In this document: positions 34,287-43,658 of the stretch, one piece after another | Layout: each line of letters opens with the position of its first letter | Position numbering within the stretch: position 1 is the stretch's first letter | Assembly (NCBI RefSeq): GCF_000344615.1 | Contig: NZ_KB467824.1 | Coordinates: 666,445-730,444 of the forward strand | DNA length: 64,000 nucleotides | Source of the DNA: Janthinobacterium sp. CG3 | GTDB lineage: Bacteria; Pseudomonadota; Gammaproteobacteria; Burkholderiales; Burkholderiaceae_D | Reading direction: 5' to 3' | Made by a program: the position numbers and the translations under genes | The notes under the pieces: generated by a model | Databases searched by the model: none | What the model saw: the letters and a program-made list of their open reading frames with translations, nothing else | What the model was told of the DNA's origin: nothing

Positions 34287-34781
34287 TTATTCAATGATGA
34301 GCTTGCCAATCATGGCCTCGGAAAACGGCTTTTCCGCCTTTTCCTTGGCATAACTGGCATCGAACGCGGTATTGATCTGCTCGGCGAACTGCTCCACCGT
34401 CATCGCCTGCGCCTTCTCCATCGGATAGCTTGCCAGCGCCTTGACGGCGATGCTGCGCATCAGCGGCAAGTGGTCCTTGGCCTGCTTTTCCTGTTCCACG
34501 GTGGTGGTGATGACCAGGTCGGCCGACAGGTAGTGCGACTCGACGTCGCCGGGGTTGCGGCGCAGCATGACGATCACTTTTTCCAGCGTCAGGTATTTGC
34601 GCGCGTGCTTGCCGGTGGCCGGCTGCGGCTCGGCCTCTTCGGCATGCGCGTCGGCGCGGGCCGACGGCGCCGAATGGGCCGGCTTTTTCAAATACAACCA
34701 CCACAGCGCGCCGCCGGCGGCACCGGCGCCGATGACGGCGACCAGGACGAAGCCGACGATTAGTTTTAGATTCTTTTTCAT
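34287..34781 (-). CDS. fliL: Flagellar basal-body protein FliL (LafF position)
   Basis: A 164-residue single-pass membrane protein (helix about residues 7-30: LIVGFVLVAVIGAGAAGGAL) with a periplasmic domain containing KYLTLEKVIVMLRRN and HLPLMRSIAVKALASYPMEK. FliL surrounds the stator and supports torque, notably during swarming. Between fliK and fliA in the lateral order. Confidence 0.88.
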   Translation of the reverse strand: MKKNLKLIVGFVLVAVIGAGAAGGALWWLYLKKPAHSAPSARADAHAEEAEPQPATGKHARKYLTLEKVIVMLRRNPGDVESHYLSADLVITTTVEQEKQAKDHLPLMRSIAVKALASYPMEKAQAMTVEQFAEQINTAFDASYAKEKAEKPFSEAMIGKLIIE

Positions 34782-34788
34782 CTACCGT

Positions 34789-36258
34789 TTACTCCCGTTC
34801 ATGCATGGCGTAGGTGGCGCCGGCCGCGCCGGAGTCGGACAGGGCGCGGCCGGGTTCGGCCTCGTCCCGCTGGCGGCCGGGCTGGCGCCCGCGGCTGTCG
34901 CCGTCGGACTGGCCCTGGCCTTGCGCGCCGGCGCCGCGCGGGGTCGCGCTGACGCTGACGGCGACGTCGCCGGTGTTGCGCTGCGCCAGGTCCTGGCGCA
35001 TGCTTTCGCCGACGTGCTGCAACTGGCGCAGTACTTCGGCGTTGCTGGCGCTCAGGTTGATCTGCAGCGCGCCGCCGCTGTGGACGATGGAAATGTCGAT
35101 GCGGCCCAGGTTGGGCGGATCGAGGCGGATCACCGCGTGTTCGGCGTGGCGCCCGATCTGTACTTGCAGGCGCTCGCCCAGCGCCTCGCGCAGGGTCTGC
35201 TGCCATTGCGGCGCCGGGCCGGCCAGCTTGACGCTGTCGGCGGCCGGCGCGGCGATGGCGCCGGCAACGGCGGCGCTGGCGGCGCTGGCGGCTATGGCGG
35301 GCGCGGGCGCGCCGGTGCCGGCGCGCTCGGGTTCGGCCGCCGCCGCCGCGCCTGCCGCGTTGGCGGCGGCGGCTACGACGGCGTAGTCGGCCGGCTTGGC
35401 CGCCGCGCTCGCCAGCTGGGACGGCGGCGGCAAGACCGACGCCGGGCGCACCGGAGCGGCGACGGCGGCGGCCGCGGCGTTTGGCGCCGGGGCGGCGGCG
35501 CCCGGCTTGGCGTGGCCGGCGACCGGGGCGACGGCCGGGCCGGCGGGCGCGGCGCTGGTGCCGCGCGCCGGCAGTTGGGCGGCCTGGGCGGCCTGGGCGT
35601 TGAAGGCGATCGGCGTCGGATTCATTGTCAGCGTCAGCGCCACGCTGGCCTGGTTGGCGCCGGCCAGCTCGGGCGCGCCGGCGGCGGTGGCGGTCGGCGC
35701 GCCGGTGGCCGTCGCGGCGGCGCTGTCGGCGCCGTTGTCGCTGGCGGCGTCGGGCGCGGCGGCGCCGCGGTTGTCCAGATAAACGCCGAGTTGGATCGGC
35801 GCCGCCTGCGCCATCGACGGCAGCGGTGCCGGCATCATGGACGCCAGCAGGGTGTCGGCGGCGGCGCCGGCGTCGGCGGCGGCAGGGTCGGTCGCCGCCT
35901 CGGCGTCGGCGTCGTCTTGCGCGCCGGCCTCGTGCGGCGTGTCGGCCAAGCCGAGAAATTGCGCGAACAGCGGCGGGACGGTGTTGCCGGCCCCGGCCGG
36001 CGGCGCGGGCGCGGCCCTGGCAGCGCTGGTTGCGGCGTCGGCGGCGTTAGCGTTGGCGTTGGCGGGCGCCTTGGCTGGGTTGGCTGGGTTGGCGGCGCCG
36101 GCCGGCGCCGCCGCGCGCGGCGGCGCCGCTTGGCGCGTGCGGGCCGGCGGCGCCGCGTTGGCGGCGGCGCTGGCGCGGATGGCGGCGGAAGCGGCCGGCG
36201 CCGGCGCCGGCGCTGCCTTCGTGCTAGGTGTGGACGTGCTGCTGATGTGCATAGTCAT
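34789..36258 (-). CDS. fliK: Hook-length control protein FliK (LafE position)
   Basis: A 489-residue protein, extremely rich in Ala and Pro over its first 330 residues, with the FliK C-terminal domain at about 355-455 (WQQTLREALGERLQVQIGRH, VIRLDPPNLGRIDISIVHSG). The disordered N-terminal part serves as a ruler, and the C-terminal part signals FlhB to switch export from hook to filament. A second protein with a similar C-terminal domain is encoded at 51032-52198. Confidence 0.85.
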   Translation of the reverse strand: MTMHISSTSTPSTKAAPAPAPAASAAIRASAAANAAPPARTRQAAPPRAAAPAGAANPANPAKAPANANANAADAATSAARAAPAPPAGAGNTVPPLFAQFLGLADTPHEAGAQDDADAEAATDPAAADAGAAADTLLASMMPAPLPSMAQAAPIQLGVYLDNRGAAAPDAASDNGADSAAATATGAPTATAAGAPELAGANQASVALTLTMNPTPIAFNAQAAQAAQLPARGTSAAPAGPAVAPVAGHAKPGAAAPAPNAAAAAVAAPVRPASVLPPPSQLASAAAKPADYAVVAAAANAAGAAAAAEPERAGTGAPAPAIAASAASAAVAGAIAAPAADSVKLAGPAPQWQQTLREALGERLQVQIGRHAEHAVIRLDPPNLGRIDISIVHSGGALQINLSASNAEVLRQLQHVGESMRQDLAQRNTGDVAVSVSATPRGAGAQGQGQSDGDSRGRQPGRQRDEAEPGRALSDSGAAGATYAMHERE

Positions 36259-36260
36259 TC

Positions 36261-36572
36261 TTAATTCCCGTCCAGTTCGGTCTCGCCGATGAGGGCATAG
36301 GCGAGCCAGCCTTCTTTATTTGCCTGTATGTCGCCGAGCTCGAGGCCCAGGCGTTGCTTTTCTTCGGAGCATAACTGGAACGCTTGCGCGTGGACCGAGC
36401 GCAGCGCCACCAGCGCGGCGCGCTCGGGCGCCGTCCAGGGGCCGCGCGCCGCCAGCGCCGGCAAGTCCGCCGCCAGCGCCGTGCACGCGGCCTGCAGCGC
36501 GTCCCAGTCGGCGCCGTCGCTGGCCGCGCCCAGGCGCGCGCTCAACTGCGCGATGGCGCGCAGCCTATCCAT
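36261..36572 (-). CDS. fliT: FliT-like chaperone (LafD position)
   Basis: A 103-residue helical protein. Its place between fliS and fliK and its size match FliT/LafD, the FliD chaperone. Sequence similarity is slight: a helical N-terminus and QLCSEEKQRLGLELGDIQAN then the end. It overlaps the fliS 3' end by 8 bases. The name is based mainly on gene order. Confidence 0.6.
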   Translation of the reverse strand: MDRLRAIAQLSARLGAASDGADWDALQAACTALAADLPALAARGPWTAPERAALVALRSVHAQAFQLCSEEKQRLGLELGDIQANKEGWLAYALIGETELDGN

Positions 36573-36954
36573 TTTTCGCCTGTACGCCCAGCCAACCCTG
36601 CTTGATCGTGGTCAGCAGGGTGCTGACCTCGTCAATCATGGCGGGATCGAGTTTGATCCCGGCGGTGTACAGGCGGCCGGCGCAATAATCGTACAGGTGG
36701 CCGAGGTTGGCGACGACTTCGCCGCCGTGCTCGTAGTCCAGCGAACTGGACAAGCCATTGATGATTTCCACGCACTTGTTCAGGCTGATCCCTTTTTGTT
36801 CGTAGCGCTTGCCGGTGATGTGGCCGCGCGCGCGCGCCAGCTCCTCCAGCAAGCCGTCGGTGAGCACCAGCACCAGTTCGATTGGCGAGGCGCGCGCCGT
36901 TTGCGCATCCAGATTGACTGAATGGTAACTGCTGTATGCATCGTGGTTCAACAT
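36565..36954 (-). CDS. fliS: Flagellin export chaperone FliS (LafC position)
   Basis: A 129-residue helical chaperone that binds flagellin C-termini. Family sequence includes YSSYHSVNLDAQTARASPIE, LVLVLTDGLLEELARARGHI, KCVEIINGLSSSLDYEHGGE and LGHLYDYCAGRLYTAGIKLD. Length is normal. Downstream of fliD. Confidence 0.94.
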   Translation of the reverse strand: MLNHDAYSSYHSVNLDAQTARASPIELVLVLTDGLLEELARARGHITGKRYEQKGISLNKCVEIINGLSSSLDYEHGGEVVANLGHLYDYCAGRLYTAGIKLDPAMIDEVSTLLTTIKQGWLGVQAKNG

Positions 36955-37007
36955 AATATTCTCGCGGTGTAAGCTGGGTGGGGCAAGGCGGCGCGGACGC
37001 CGCCGGA

Positions 37008-38384
37008 TTACTTGCTGAACAGGGCGTCGAACATGTCGTTGTTGCGGGCCATCTGGTCTTGCAACTGGTTCAACTTGCCGAACTGCAGTTTGTAGCTGTT
37101 AAACATTGCCACATAACTTTTCTCGAAATCGGCCTGGCGCCGCTCCAGCGCCATTTGCTGTTTCGCGGTGGCGGCCTGGCGCTGCACCAACTGGCCGGTG
37201 GCGCCGTTGTTCCACAGCTTGAGGAACTTGTCGAGCTTGCTGGTGACGCCGCTGGGCGCGCTCGCCGAGGTGCTGCCGATCGCCGCGTCCAGGCCGGCCG
37301 GGTTGACCGCCAGCATTTTGCCCAGGCGCGCCGTGTCCAGCGACAGCTTGCCCTCGCGGGTGGCCGTGATGCCGTAGGTCGACATCGCGCCGATGCTGTT
37401 TTCGCGCAGCGTGCGCGTCATCTGGTCGCGCAGCACGCGCATGCCGCTGTCCTCGGCGAAGGGGCCGGCGGCGACGCCCTTTTGCGGGTCGCCCGGGTCG
37501 GTCATGTCGTCCAGCACGCCCTTGAGCTTGTTGTAGGCGTCGACGAAGCTTTGCACGTTGGCGTTGGTGGCGGCGCCGTCCAGGCCGACCGTCAGCGTCA
37601 CCGCCGGGTCGCCCGGCGCCTGCGCCTTGGTGAAGGTGACGGCGACGTCGGCGATGTTGGTGAAGGTGTTCGAGCTTTGCTGGATACGGGTGCCGCTGGC
37701 GCCGCCCAGGTAGACCACGGCGTCTTGCTCGGCCACCAGTTGGGTGACGTTGGCCGGCGTCGTCAGCGCGGTTTTCAGCGCGCCGTTCGACAGGGCGCTG
37801 GCGTCGAGGGTGATCTTGCCGGCGCTGCCGCTGACGTTCGAGGTCAGCACCAGCTGGGCCACGCCGCCGATGGTGATGATCGAGGCCGTCACCTTCGACA
37901 GGTTGGTCGGCTCGGCGTTGATGGCGGCGGCGATTTCCTTGGCCGTCAGGGTGCCGTTGTTGTTCTTGTCGGCGGCCGCCATGTTCACCGTGAAATTGCT
38001 GCCGTCGGCCAGGCTCAGGGCCAGGTTGCCGGTCGGGGTGGCGTCGTCGCTCAAGCCGCCGTACGACACCTGGTGCTTGGTGGCCAGGCTTTCGACGAAG
38101 AAGGAGTAGGTGCCGGGCGCGGCGGTGGGCGCCGCCGTGGCGCTGCCGATGGCCGGGTTGCTCAGCGTGCCGGCCTGGGCCATCAGGGTCTTGTTGGCCG
38201 TCAGCGCCGTCAGGCTGGTCTGGTAGGCGGTGATCGCCGTCTTCAAGCTCGTCAGGGCGCTCGCCGTGGTCGCGGCGCGCCTGGTCTGGAAGGTGATCAG
38301 GGCTTGCTGGTCGACGGTGTACTTGTCGGTCCAAGCCTTGGCCGAGGCGTCGACGTTGTACGGTACGGGGGCGGTGGTGGTCAT
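37008..38384 (-). CDS. fliD: Filament cap protein FliD (LafB position)
   Basis: A 458-residue cap protein that promotes flagellin assembly. The N-terminal domain (WTDKYTVDQQALITFQTRRA) and the C-terminal one (FVDAYNKLKGVLDDMTDPGD, LDKFLKLWNNGATGQLVQRQ) fit HAP2. A strong AGGAG site precedes the ATG. It is the first gene of the fliD-flgN-glucosaminidase run, so the motif pair at 38422-38461 is its likely promoter. Confidence 0.92.
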   Translation of the reverse strand: MTTTAPVPYNVDASAKAWTDKYTVDQQALITFQTRRAATTASALTSLKTAITAYQTSLTALTANKTLMAQAGTLSNPAIGSATAAPTAAPGTYSFFVESLATKHQVSYGGLSDDATPTGNLALSLADGSNFTVNMAAADKNNNGTLTAKEIAAAINAEPTNLSKVTASIITIGGVAQLVLTSNVSGSAGKITLDASALSNGALKTALTTPANVTQLVAEQDAVVYLGGASGTRIQQSSNTFTNIADVAVTFTKAQAPGDPAVTLTVGLDGAATNANVQSFVDAYNKLKGVLDDMTDPGDPQKGVAAGPFAEDSGMRVLRDQMTRTLRENSIGAMSTYGITATREGKLSLDTARLGKMLAVNPAGLDAAIGSTSASAPSGVTSKLDKFLKLWNNGATGQLVQRQAATAKQQMALERRQADFEKSYVAMFNSYKLQFGKLNQLQDQMARNNDMFDALFSK

Positions 38385-38421
38385 GACGGACTCCTAAAAA
38401 GGGAAACTCAATGTATACCTG

Positions 38422-38461
38422 AGTACAAGGCGACCAAATCCGCGCGCCGCTGAAATGATTT
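38422..38461 (-). promoter_or_regulatory. Paired motif upstream of fliD, shared with a flagellin gene
   Basis: On the minus strand AAATCATTTCAG (38461-38450), a 14-base spacer and GGTCGCCTTGTACT (38435-38422). The same pair with the same spacing occurs upstream of flagellin 1 (53226-53187). This suggests a common late-gene promoter or activator site. It resembles the classical sigma-28 consensus only weakly. Confidence 0.45.
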
Positions 38462-38473
38462 CCACAAGAAACT

Positions 38474-38911
38474 TTATTTAGCCTGGCCGCGGAACCAGAA
38501 CTGCGTCGCCACCTCGTCCTGGCGCTTGGCGTCGCGCCGGTGTTGCTCGCCGTCGGCGTCCTTTTGTTTTTTTTCCAACACCTGGCCGAGCACCTCGCGC
38601 TTGGCCCAGGCGGCGTTCAGCGCGCGCTGCGAGTGCGCCATGTTGGCCTCGTGCAGGTGCAGGTCGGTGCGGTGCAGGTCGACCATGTGCATCACCGCCT
38701 GCTTGTAGTTGCCGCAGTTGACCGACAGCGCCAGCGGCAGCGCGCCGGAGGCGCCGCTGCCGGTGTACAGGCCGGTCAGGCGCTCGAGGTTGCGCTGGTA
38801 GCGCTCCTTGACCTGGGTCTGCGCCGCCATTTCGCCTTGCAGGCGTTCGACTTCGGTGTTGCGCAGTTGCACCAGGGTGGTCAAATTTTGAATCGTGTGC
38901 GAGCTTGTCAT
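38474..38911 (-). CDS. fliJ: FliJ-type flagellar export chaperone/coupler
   Basis: A 145-residue coiled-coil protein in the fliJ position, starting in an ATGA overlap with the fliI stop. Helical heptads (LVQLRNTEVERLQGEMAAQT and NMAHSQRALNAAWAKREVLG) fit FliJ, the central stalk of the export ATPase. Sequence is weakly conserved in this family, so position adds much to the call. Confidence 0.8.
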   Translation of the reverse strand: MTSSHTIQNLTTLVQLRNTEVERLQGEMAAQTQVKERYQRNLERLTGLYTGSGASGALPLALSVNCGNYKQAVMHMVDLHRTDLHLHEANMAHSQRALNAAWAKREVLGQVLEKKQKDADGEQHRRDAKRQDEVATQFWFRGQAK

Positions 38912-40218
38912 GCCATCATCTCTTCGAGTTGGACTACACAAGGGACCAGGGGCGCCTCTTCCTTCGTGCCCTGGCACAGGAACGCTTCGACCCGCGGGTG
39001 CAACTGCACCGCCTGGTCGGTGAGCGGGTCGGCGCCGGGCACGTAGGCGCCCAGCGGAATCAAATCGCGCACGCGGGCGTGGCGCGCCATCGACGCCTTC
39101 AAGGCGCGCGCCGCCAGCATGTGCGGCTGGCTGATCACCTGCGCCATGCAGCGGCTGATCGAGGCGGCGATATCGATGGCCGGGTAGTGGCCGCGCTCGG
39201 CCAGCTCGCGCGTCAGCACGATGTGGCCGTCGAGGATGGCGCGGGCGGTGTCGACGACCGGGTCCTGCTGGTCGTCGCCCTCGGCCAGCACGGTGTAGAT
39301 GGCGCTCATGCTGCCTTCCTGGTTCTCGCCGTTGCCGGCGCTCTCGACCAGTTGCGGCAGCGCCGAGAACACCGACGGCGGGTAGCCGCGCGTGGCCGGC
39401 GGCTCGCCCAGCGCCAGCGCCACCTCGCGCAGCGCCATCGCGTAGCGCGTCAGCGAATCGACCAGCAGCAGCACGTGCTTGCCCTGGTCGCGGAAGTGCG
39501 CGGCGATCGAGTGGCACAGTTCGGTGGCCATGATGCGCATCAACGGCGACTCGTCGGCCGGGGCGATCACCAGCACGGCCTTTTTCAAGCCCTCGACGCC
39601 GAGCGATTTTTCGACGAATTCGCGCACCTCGCGCGAGCGCTCGCCGATCAGGCCGACGACGACGACGTCGGCGACGGTCTGGCGCGTGATAATGCCCAGC
39701 AGCACGCTCTTGCCGACGCCGCTGCCGGCCATCAGGCCGACGCGCTGGCCCTTGCCCAGCGTCAGCATGGCGTTGATGGCGCGCACGCCGACGTCGAGCG
39801 GCTCGTCGACGGGTTTTTTCTTCAGCGGATGGACCTTGGGCGGGGTCGATTCGAGCACGTGCTCGCCGGTCAGGCGGCCCAGGTCGTCGATCGGCTCGCC
39901 CAGGCCGTTGACCATGCGCCCCAGCCAGGACGGGCCGATTTGCAGGTTGGCCTTGTCGGGCAGCGGCAGCACGCGCGCGCCGGTGGTCATGCCGGTGGCC
40001 TTCTTGAACGGCATCAGGAACGACAGCTTGTCGCGGAAACCCACCACCTGGGCGTCCATCCACTCGCCGTTGACCGATTCGATCTGGCAACGCTGGCCGG
40101 TGTGCAGGCGGCACCCCGCGCTTTCGAGCAGCAGGCCGGAGGCGCCGACCAGGCGCCCGGTGGGCGTGGCCACCGGTACCGCGTCGATCTCGAAACTGCG
40201 CAGGGAGTCGGCGATCAT
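38908..40218 (-). CDS. fliI: Flagellum-specific ATPase FliI
   Basis: A 436-residue ATPase that energises export. Walker A GLMAGSGVGKSVL, Walker B HVLLLVDSLTRYA, and the LGEPPATRGYPPSVF signature are all present, as is GERSREVREF. The start at 40218 overlaps the fliH stop in ATGA. It overlaps fliJ the same way. Length is normal (E. coli 457). Confidence 0.97.
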   Translation of the reverse strand: MIADSLRSFEIDAVPVATPTGRLVGASGLLLESAGCRLHTGQRCQIESVNGEWMDAQVVGFRDKLSFLMPFKKATGMTTGARVLPLPDKANLQIGPSWLGRMVNGLGEPIDDLGRLTGEHVLESTPPKVHPLKKKPVDEPLDVGVRAINAMLTLGKGQRVGLMAGSGVGKSVLLGIITRQTVADVVVVGLIGERSREVREFVEKSLGVEGLKKAVLVIAPADESPLMRIMATELCHSIAAHFRDQGKHVLLLVDSLTRYAMALREVALALGEPPATRGYPPSVFSALPQLVESAGNGENQEGSMSAIYTVLAEGDDQQDPVVDTARAILDGHIVLTRELAERGHYPAIDIAASISRCMAQVISQPHMLAARALKASMARHARVRDLIPLGAYVPGADPLTDQAVQLHPRVEAFLCQGTKEEAPLVPCVVQLEEMMA

Positions 40219-40901
40219 GACGTCACTTCCTCGTCGGCGTGGTCGGCCGCCAGTTGCAGGTGGCTGCTGACCTGGTCCATGCAGGCGGCCAGGCGCTGGT
40301 GGCAGCCGGCGTCGACTTCGTTGTCGCCGGCCTTGATGCGGCACTCGCCGGCGTCCAGGCGGGCGTCGGCGATCAGGTTCCAGCGCTTGGCGCGCTTCGG
40401 ATCGAGTTCGCTGATGCGCTTGAGCTCCTCGGGGTTGAGGAAGACGTCGATTTCCTCGCGCGTCGGCGGCATCGACGCCAGCGTCTCGTCGACCAGGGCC
40501 AGCAGTTGCACCGGTTGCAGCGCCAGTTCGGCGCGGATGACCTGGCGCGCCACCTTGGCCACCAGGTCGACGACTTCCTTGCGCTGGGCGGCGCGGTAGT
40601 CGGCGCGCACCTTCTTCAAGTTCTTCAGGATGGCGTCGACCGGGCGCGCCAGGCGGTCCAGCGCGACCAGGGTTTCGTTGCGGCCCTCTTCGCGGCCCTG
40701 GGCGGTGCCGTCGCTGCGCCCGGCGTCGTAGCCGTCCTGCTGGCCGCGCACCAGGCCGACCTCGTAGCCGTCGCGCTGGCCCTGCTCGAAGCCCTCCGCC
40801 ACCGAGGCTTGCCACTGGCCGTCGGTGTCCTCGGAGCGCTGGCCGGCGGCGATGAACTGCGACAGCGGCGGGAAGCGGTAGGAGCGGAAGGAGTGCTTCA
40901 T
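40215..40901 (-). CDS. fliH: Flagellar export regulator FliH
   Basis: A 228-residue FliH that binds FliI and links it to the C-ring. The glycine-repeat helix (GFEQGQRDGYEVGLVRGQQD, GYDAGRSDGTAQGREEGRN) is the hallmark, followed by the VARQVIRAELALQP domain. ATG at 40901 overlaps the fliG stop by 4 bases. Confidence 0.92.
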   Translation of the reverse strand: MKHSFRSYRFPPLSQFIAAGQRSEDTDGQWQASVAEGFEQGQRDGYEVGLVRGQQDGYDAGRSDGTAQGREEGRNETLVALDRLARPVDAILKNLKKVRADYRAAQRKEVVDLVAKVARQVIRAELALQPVQLLALVDETLASMPPTREEIDVFLNPEELKRISELDPKRAKRWNLIADARLDAGECRIKAGDNEVDAGCHQRLAACMDQVSSHLQLAADHADEEVTS

Positions 40902-41932
40902 TCGACCACCGCCTCGGCGAACAGTTGCACTTCGATCTCGCCGGCGTCGGCCAGGCCCTTGACGGTGGCCATGATTTCGCGGCGGGTCTGCTCGATGCGG
41001 CTCAGCGGCACCGGGCCGGAGCGGCGCATCATGTCCTCGAAGCTTTGCGCCTGGCGCTTCGGCATGGTCTTCATGACGGCTTCGCGCACCAGCGGCTCGG
41101 CGCCCTTGAGGGCGATGGCCCACAGTTCCAGCGGCACGTCCTCGAGGATGCGGGTGATCGCCACCTCGCTCTGGCGCGACAGGATGAAGAAGTCGTACAT
41201 GCTCAGTTCGATCGCCGCGACCACTTCCGGGTCGTGGGCGCGCAGCAGTTCGACCATGTCGGAGCGGTTGCCCGGCAGCCGGTTGAGGATCTCGGCGACC
41301 TGGCGCACGCCCTCGACGCTGGTGCTCTGGGTGTCGAAGGTCGACAGGCAGCGCCCGACCAGCTCGTCCAGTTCGCTCAGCAGGTCGCGGTCGATCTCGT
41401 CCAGGCGCGCCAGGTTCAGCAGCACCAGGTCGCGCCCCTCGACCGGCAGCGCGTCGAGGATCTGGCCGGCCAGCGCGGCCGGCAGGAAGGCCAGGAACAC
41501 CGCCTGCATCTGCACGTGTTCGTTGACGATGTACTCGGCCAGCCATTTCGGCGAGGCCCACTGCAGGCGCGCCATCTTGGGGCGGATGGCGTCGCCGTAA
41601 ATATTGTTGAGTACGCTATTTGCGATGTCGCTGCCCAGCGCCAGGTCGAGCGCGCGCTTGAGGTAGGTGCGCGAGGCGCCGTGCACGCCGCTTTGCTGGC
41701 GGTAGTCGTCGAAGAAGGTCTGCATCGCGTGTTTGACCGACTCGACCTTGATGCCGCTCATGCGCGACATCACCTGCGTAACCTCGAGCAACTCCTCGCG
41801 CGACAGGCAGCGCAGCACCGCCGCGGCCGGCTCCTCGCCTATGCTCAGCAGCACGATGGCGGCCTGCTCGACCGGGGACAGGGCGATCTCGTCGTCGTCG
41901 TCGCGCTCGTTCATGTTATTGGTTTCGGCCAT
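40898..41932 (-). CDS. fliG: Flagellar motor switch protein FliG
   Basis: A 344-residue C-ring protein that contacts the stator. LSPVEQAAIVLLSIGEEPAA starts the N-terminal domain. The C-terminal torque helix carries charged residues (MFDF-type region QSFEDMMRRSGPVPLSRIEQ). Overlaps the fliF and fliH genes slightly. Length is normal. It would be useless without a functional MS ring from fliF. Confidence 0.95.
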   Translation of the reverse strand: MAETNNMNERDDDDEIALSPVEQAAIVLLSIGEEPAAAVLRCLSREELLEVTQVMSRMSGIKVESVKHAMQTFFDDYRQQSGVHGASRTYLKRALDLALGSDIANSVLNNIYGDAIRPKMARLQWASPKWLAEYIVNEHVQMQAVFLAFLPAALAGQILDALPVEGRDLVLLNLARLDEIDRDLLSELDELVGRCLSTFDTQSTSVEGVRQVAEILNRLPGNRSDMVELLRAHDPEVVAAIELSMYDFFILSRQSEVAITRILEDVPLELWAIALKGAEPLVREAVMKTMPKRQAQSFEDMMRRSGPVPLSRIEQTRREIMATVKGLADAGEIEVQLFAEAVVE

Positions 41933-43637
41933 TTTTCTGCATCCATTGTTTGACGACTTCGGCGACCCGTTCGGGTTCCTTCTCGGCCAGCACTTTCAAA
42001 TGGTCGACCATCACGTCGACCGCCGAGCCGGGCGGCGGCAGGTCGTAGTTTTCCAGCAGCGGCACCACCGGCATCGGGCTGCTCGCGGCCATGCCCGGCA
42101 ACTGCGGCGCGCCCGGCGCGCCCAGCGCGGCGGCGCCGCCGCCCGAGGCGCCGTTGGCGGCGGCGCCGGCCTGCGCCAGCGTGGCCTCGACGTTTTGCAT
42201 CATGGGCGGCGTCAAGCGTACTGTCAACAAGCGCAGCAACGGGCGCACGATCAGCAAAAAGCCCAGCAAGGCGCCGACCAGGTAGATCGCCCAGCTGCTC
42301 ATGTCGACGACGTTGTCGCGCTCTTCCCACCACTGCGCCGCCGGCGCCTTGGCCGGGAAGCTCAGCGCCGACACCGCCAGCACGTCGCCGCGGCTGGCGT
42401 TGATGCCCAGGCCGCTGCGCAGCATCTTGTCCATATTCGCCATCTCCGTCGCGTTCCAGCCACTTTTCGGGTTGGGCGCGGCGGCGCTGTTGAGCACCAC
42501 GGCGACGCTGAGCTGCTGCAGGCGGCCGCGGCTGCGTTTGATCTGGGTGATGCTGCGGTCGTAGGCGAACTGGCGCGAGGTGGCGTTCTTGTGCGCCGAG
42601 CCCTCGTCGCCGCCCTTGTTGGCGTCGGCGCCGGCGGCGCCGGGCGCGCCGGCCGGCGCCGGCACGCCGGCGGCCGGGGCGCGGTTGCTCAGGCTGCCGG
42701 GCACGCCCAGCACCATGCGGTTGCGGTCCTGCTCCTCGCGGGTGGCCTCGCTGGTCACCTTGGGCGCCTCGCCGTATTTCTCCAGCGTTTCCTCGATCTT
42801 GTCGTTGTCGACCGCGGCCGTCACGCTGACCTTGAAATTATCCTCGCCGATGACCGGTCCCAGCAGATCCTTGACGTTGCGGCGGATCTCGTCCTGGATG
42901 CGCTTGGCGTTCTCGTTGCCCTGGTTGCCGGCCTCGAAACCCTCGCTCAGGTCGATGCGCGCCGACAGGTAGTTGCCGGCCTGGTCGACCAGGCTGACGC
43001 GCTGCGGGCTCAGGCTGGCGACGCTGCCGGCGACCATGTTGATGACGGCGGCGATCTGCTCGGGCGCCAGCGTGCGCCCGGGTTTGGCCGCCACCACCAC
43101 CGAGGCCGACGACTTCTCGCCGTCGCTGGCGACGAAGGAGGTCGACTTGGCGATGGACAGGTGGACGCGGGCCTAGGCGATCGCGTCCAGGCTCATGATG
43201 CTTTGCGCCAACTCGCCCTCGAGGCCGCGGCGAAAGCGCACGTCCTGGACGAACTGCGACACGCCCAGCGGGTCGCTCTTGTCCATCAGCTCCAGGCCGG
43301 CCGGCAGTTGCGCCGTGACGCCCTTGGAGGCGAGCATCATGCGCACCTTGCCCAGCTGGGCCTCGGGCACCAGCACCTGGCCGCTGTCGGGATGCAGGCG
43401 GTAGGGCACGTGCTCGGCGTCGAGCGCGTTCATCATCTCGGTGACGGCGACTTTCTCGCGGTTGCCGAAGACCGGCTTGTAGCCGGCCTGGTCGCGCCAG
43501 AAATACATCATTACCATGGCGGTCAGGCCGATCGCCAGCAGCAGCAGCGGCGCCAGGGTTTTCAGCAGCGCCGGCGAGGCCGAGGGCAGGCCGGCGCTGC
43601 GCCAGCGCGCGATGGCGGACTTGAAGGGGTTGTTCAC
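41916..43637 (-). pseudogene. fliF: fliF (MS-ring) interrupted by an in-frame TAG codon
   Basis: The frame reads as a complete FliF of 573 residues except for one amber codon at 43175-43173 (codon 155). Before it: MNNPFKSAIARWRSAGLPSA, a first membrane helix, then FRRGLEGELAQSIMSLDAIA. After it, in the same frame: ARVHLSIAKSTSFVASDGEK, then the periplasmic domains, a second membrane helix (DMSSWAIYLVGALLGFLLIV) and the FliG-binding C-terminus. The family has a residue here just before ARVHL; CAG (Gln) or TCG (Ser) to TAG would be single-base changes. No frameshift is present and flanking codon use is normal. Options are a true recent null mutation, amber suppression, or a sequencing error. 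Confidence 0.85.
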
Positions 43638-43658
43638 GTGTCGGTCTTTCGGATCGGC

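Noticed and set aside
34555-36264. Long plus-strand frame opposite fliL and fliK
   Set aside because: Product is a glycine/arginine-rich repeat typical of antisense reading of an Ala/Pro-rich gene; the FliK domain is clear on the other strand.
41916-43100. Second half of fliF as an independent gene starting from a GTG
   Set aside because: It lacks the first membrane helix and N-terminus, has no ribosome site, and joins in frame with the upstream piece; better seen as one interrupted gene.
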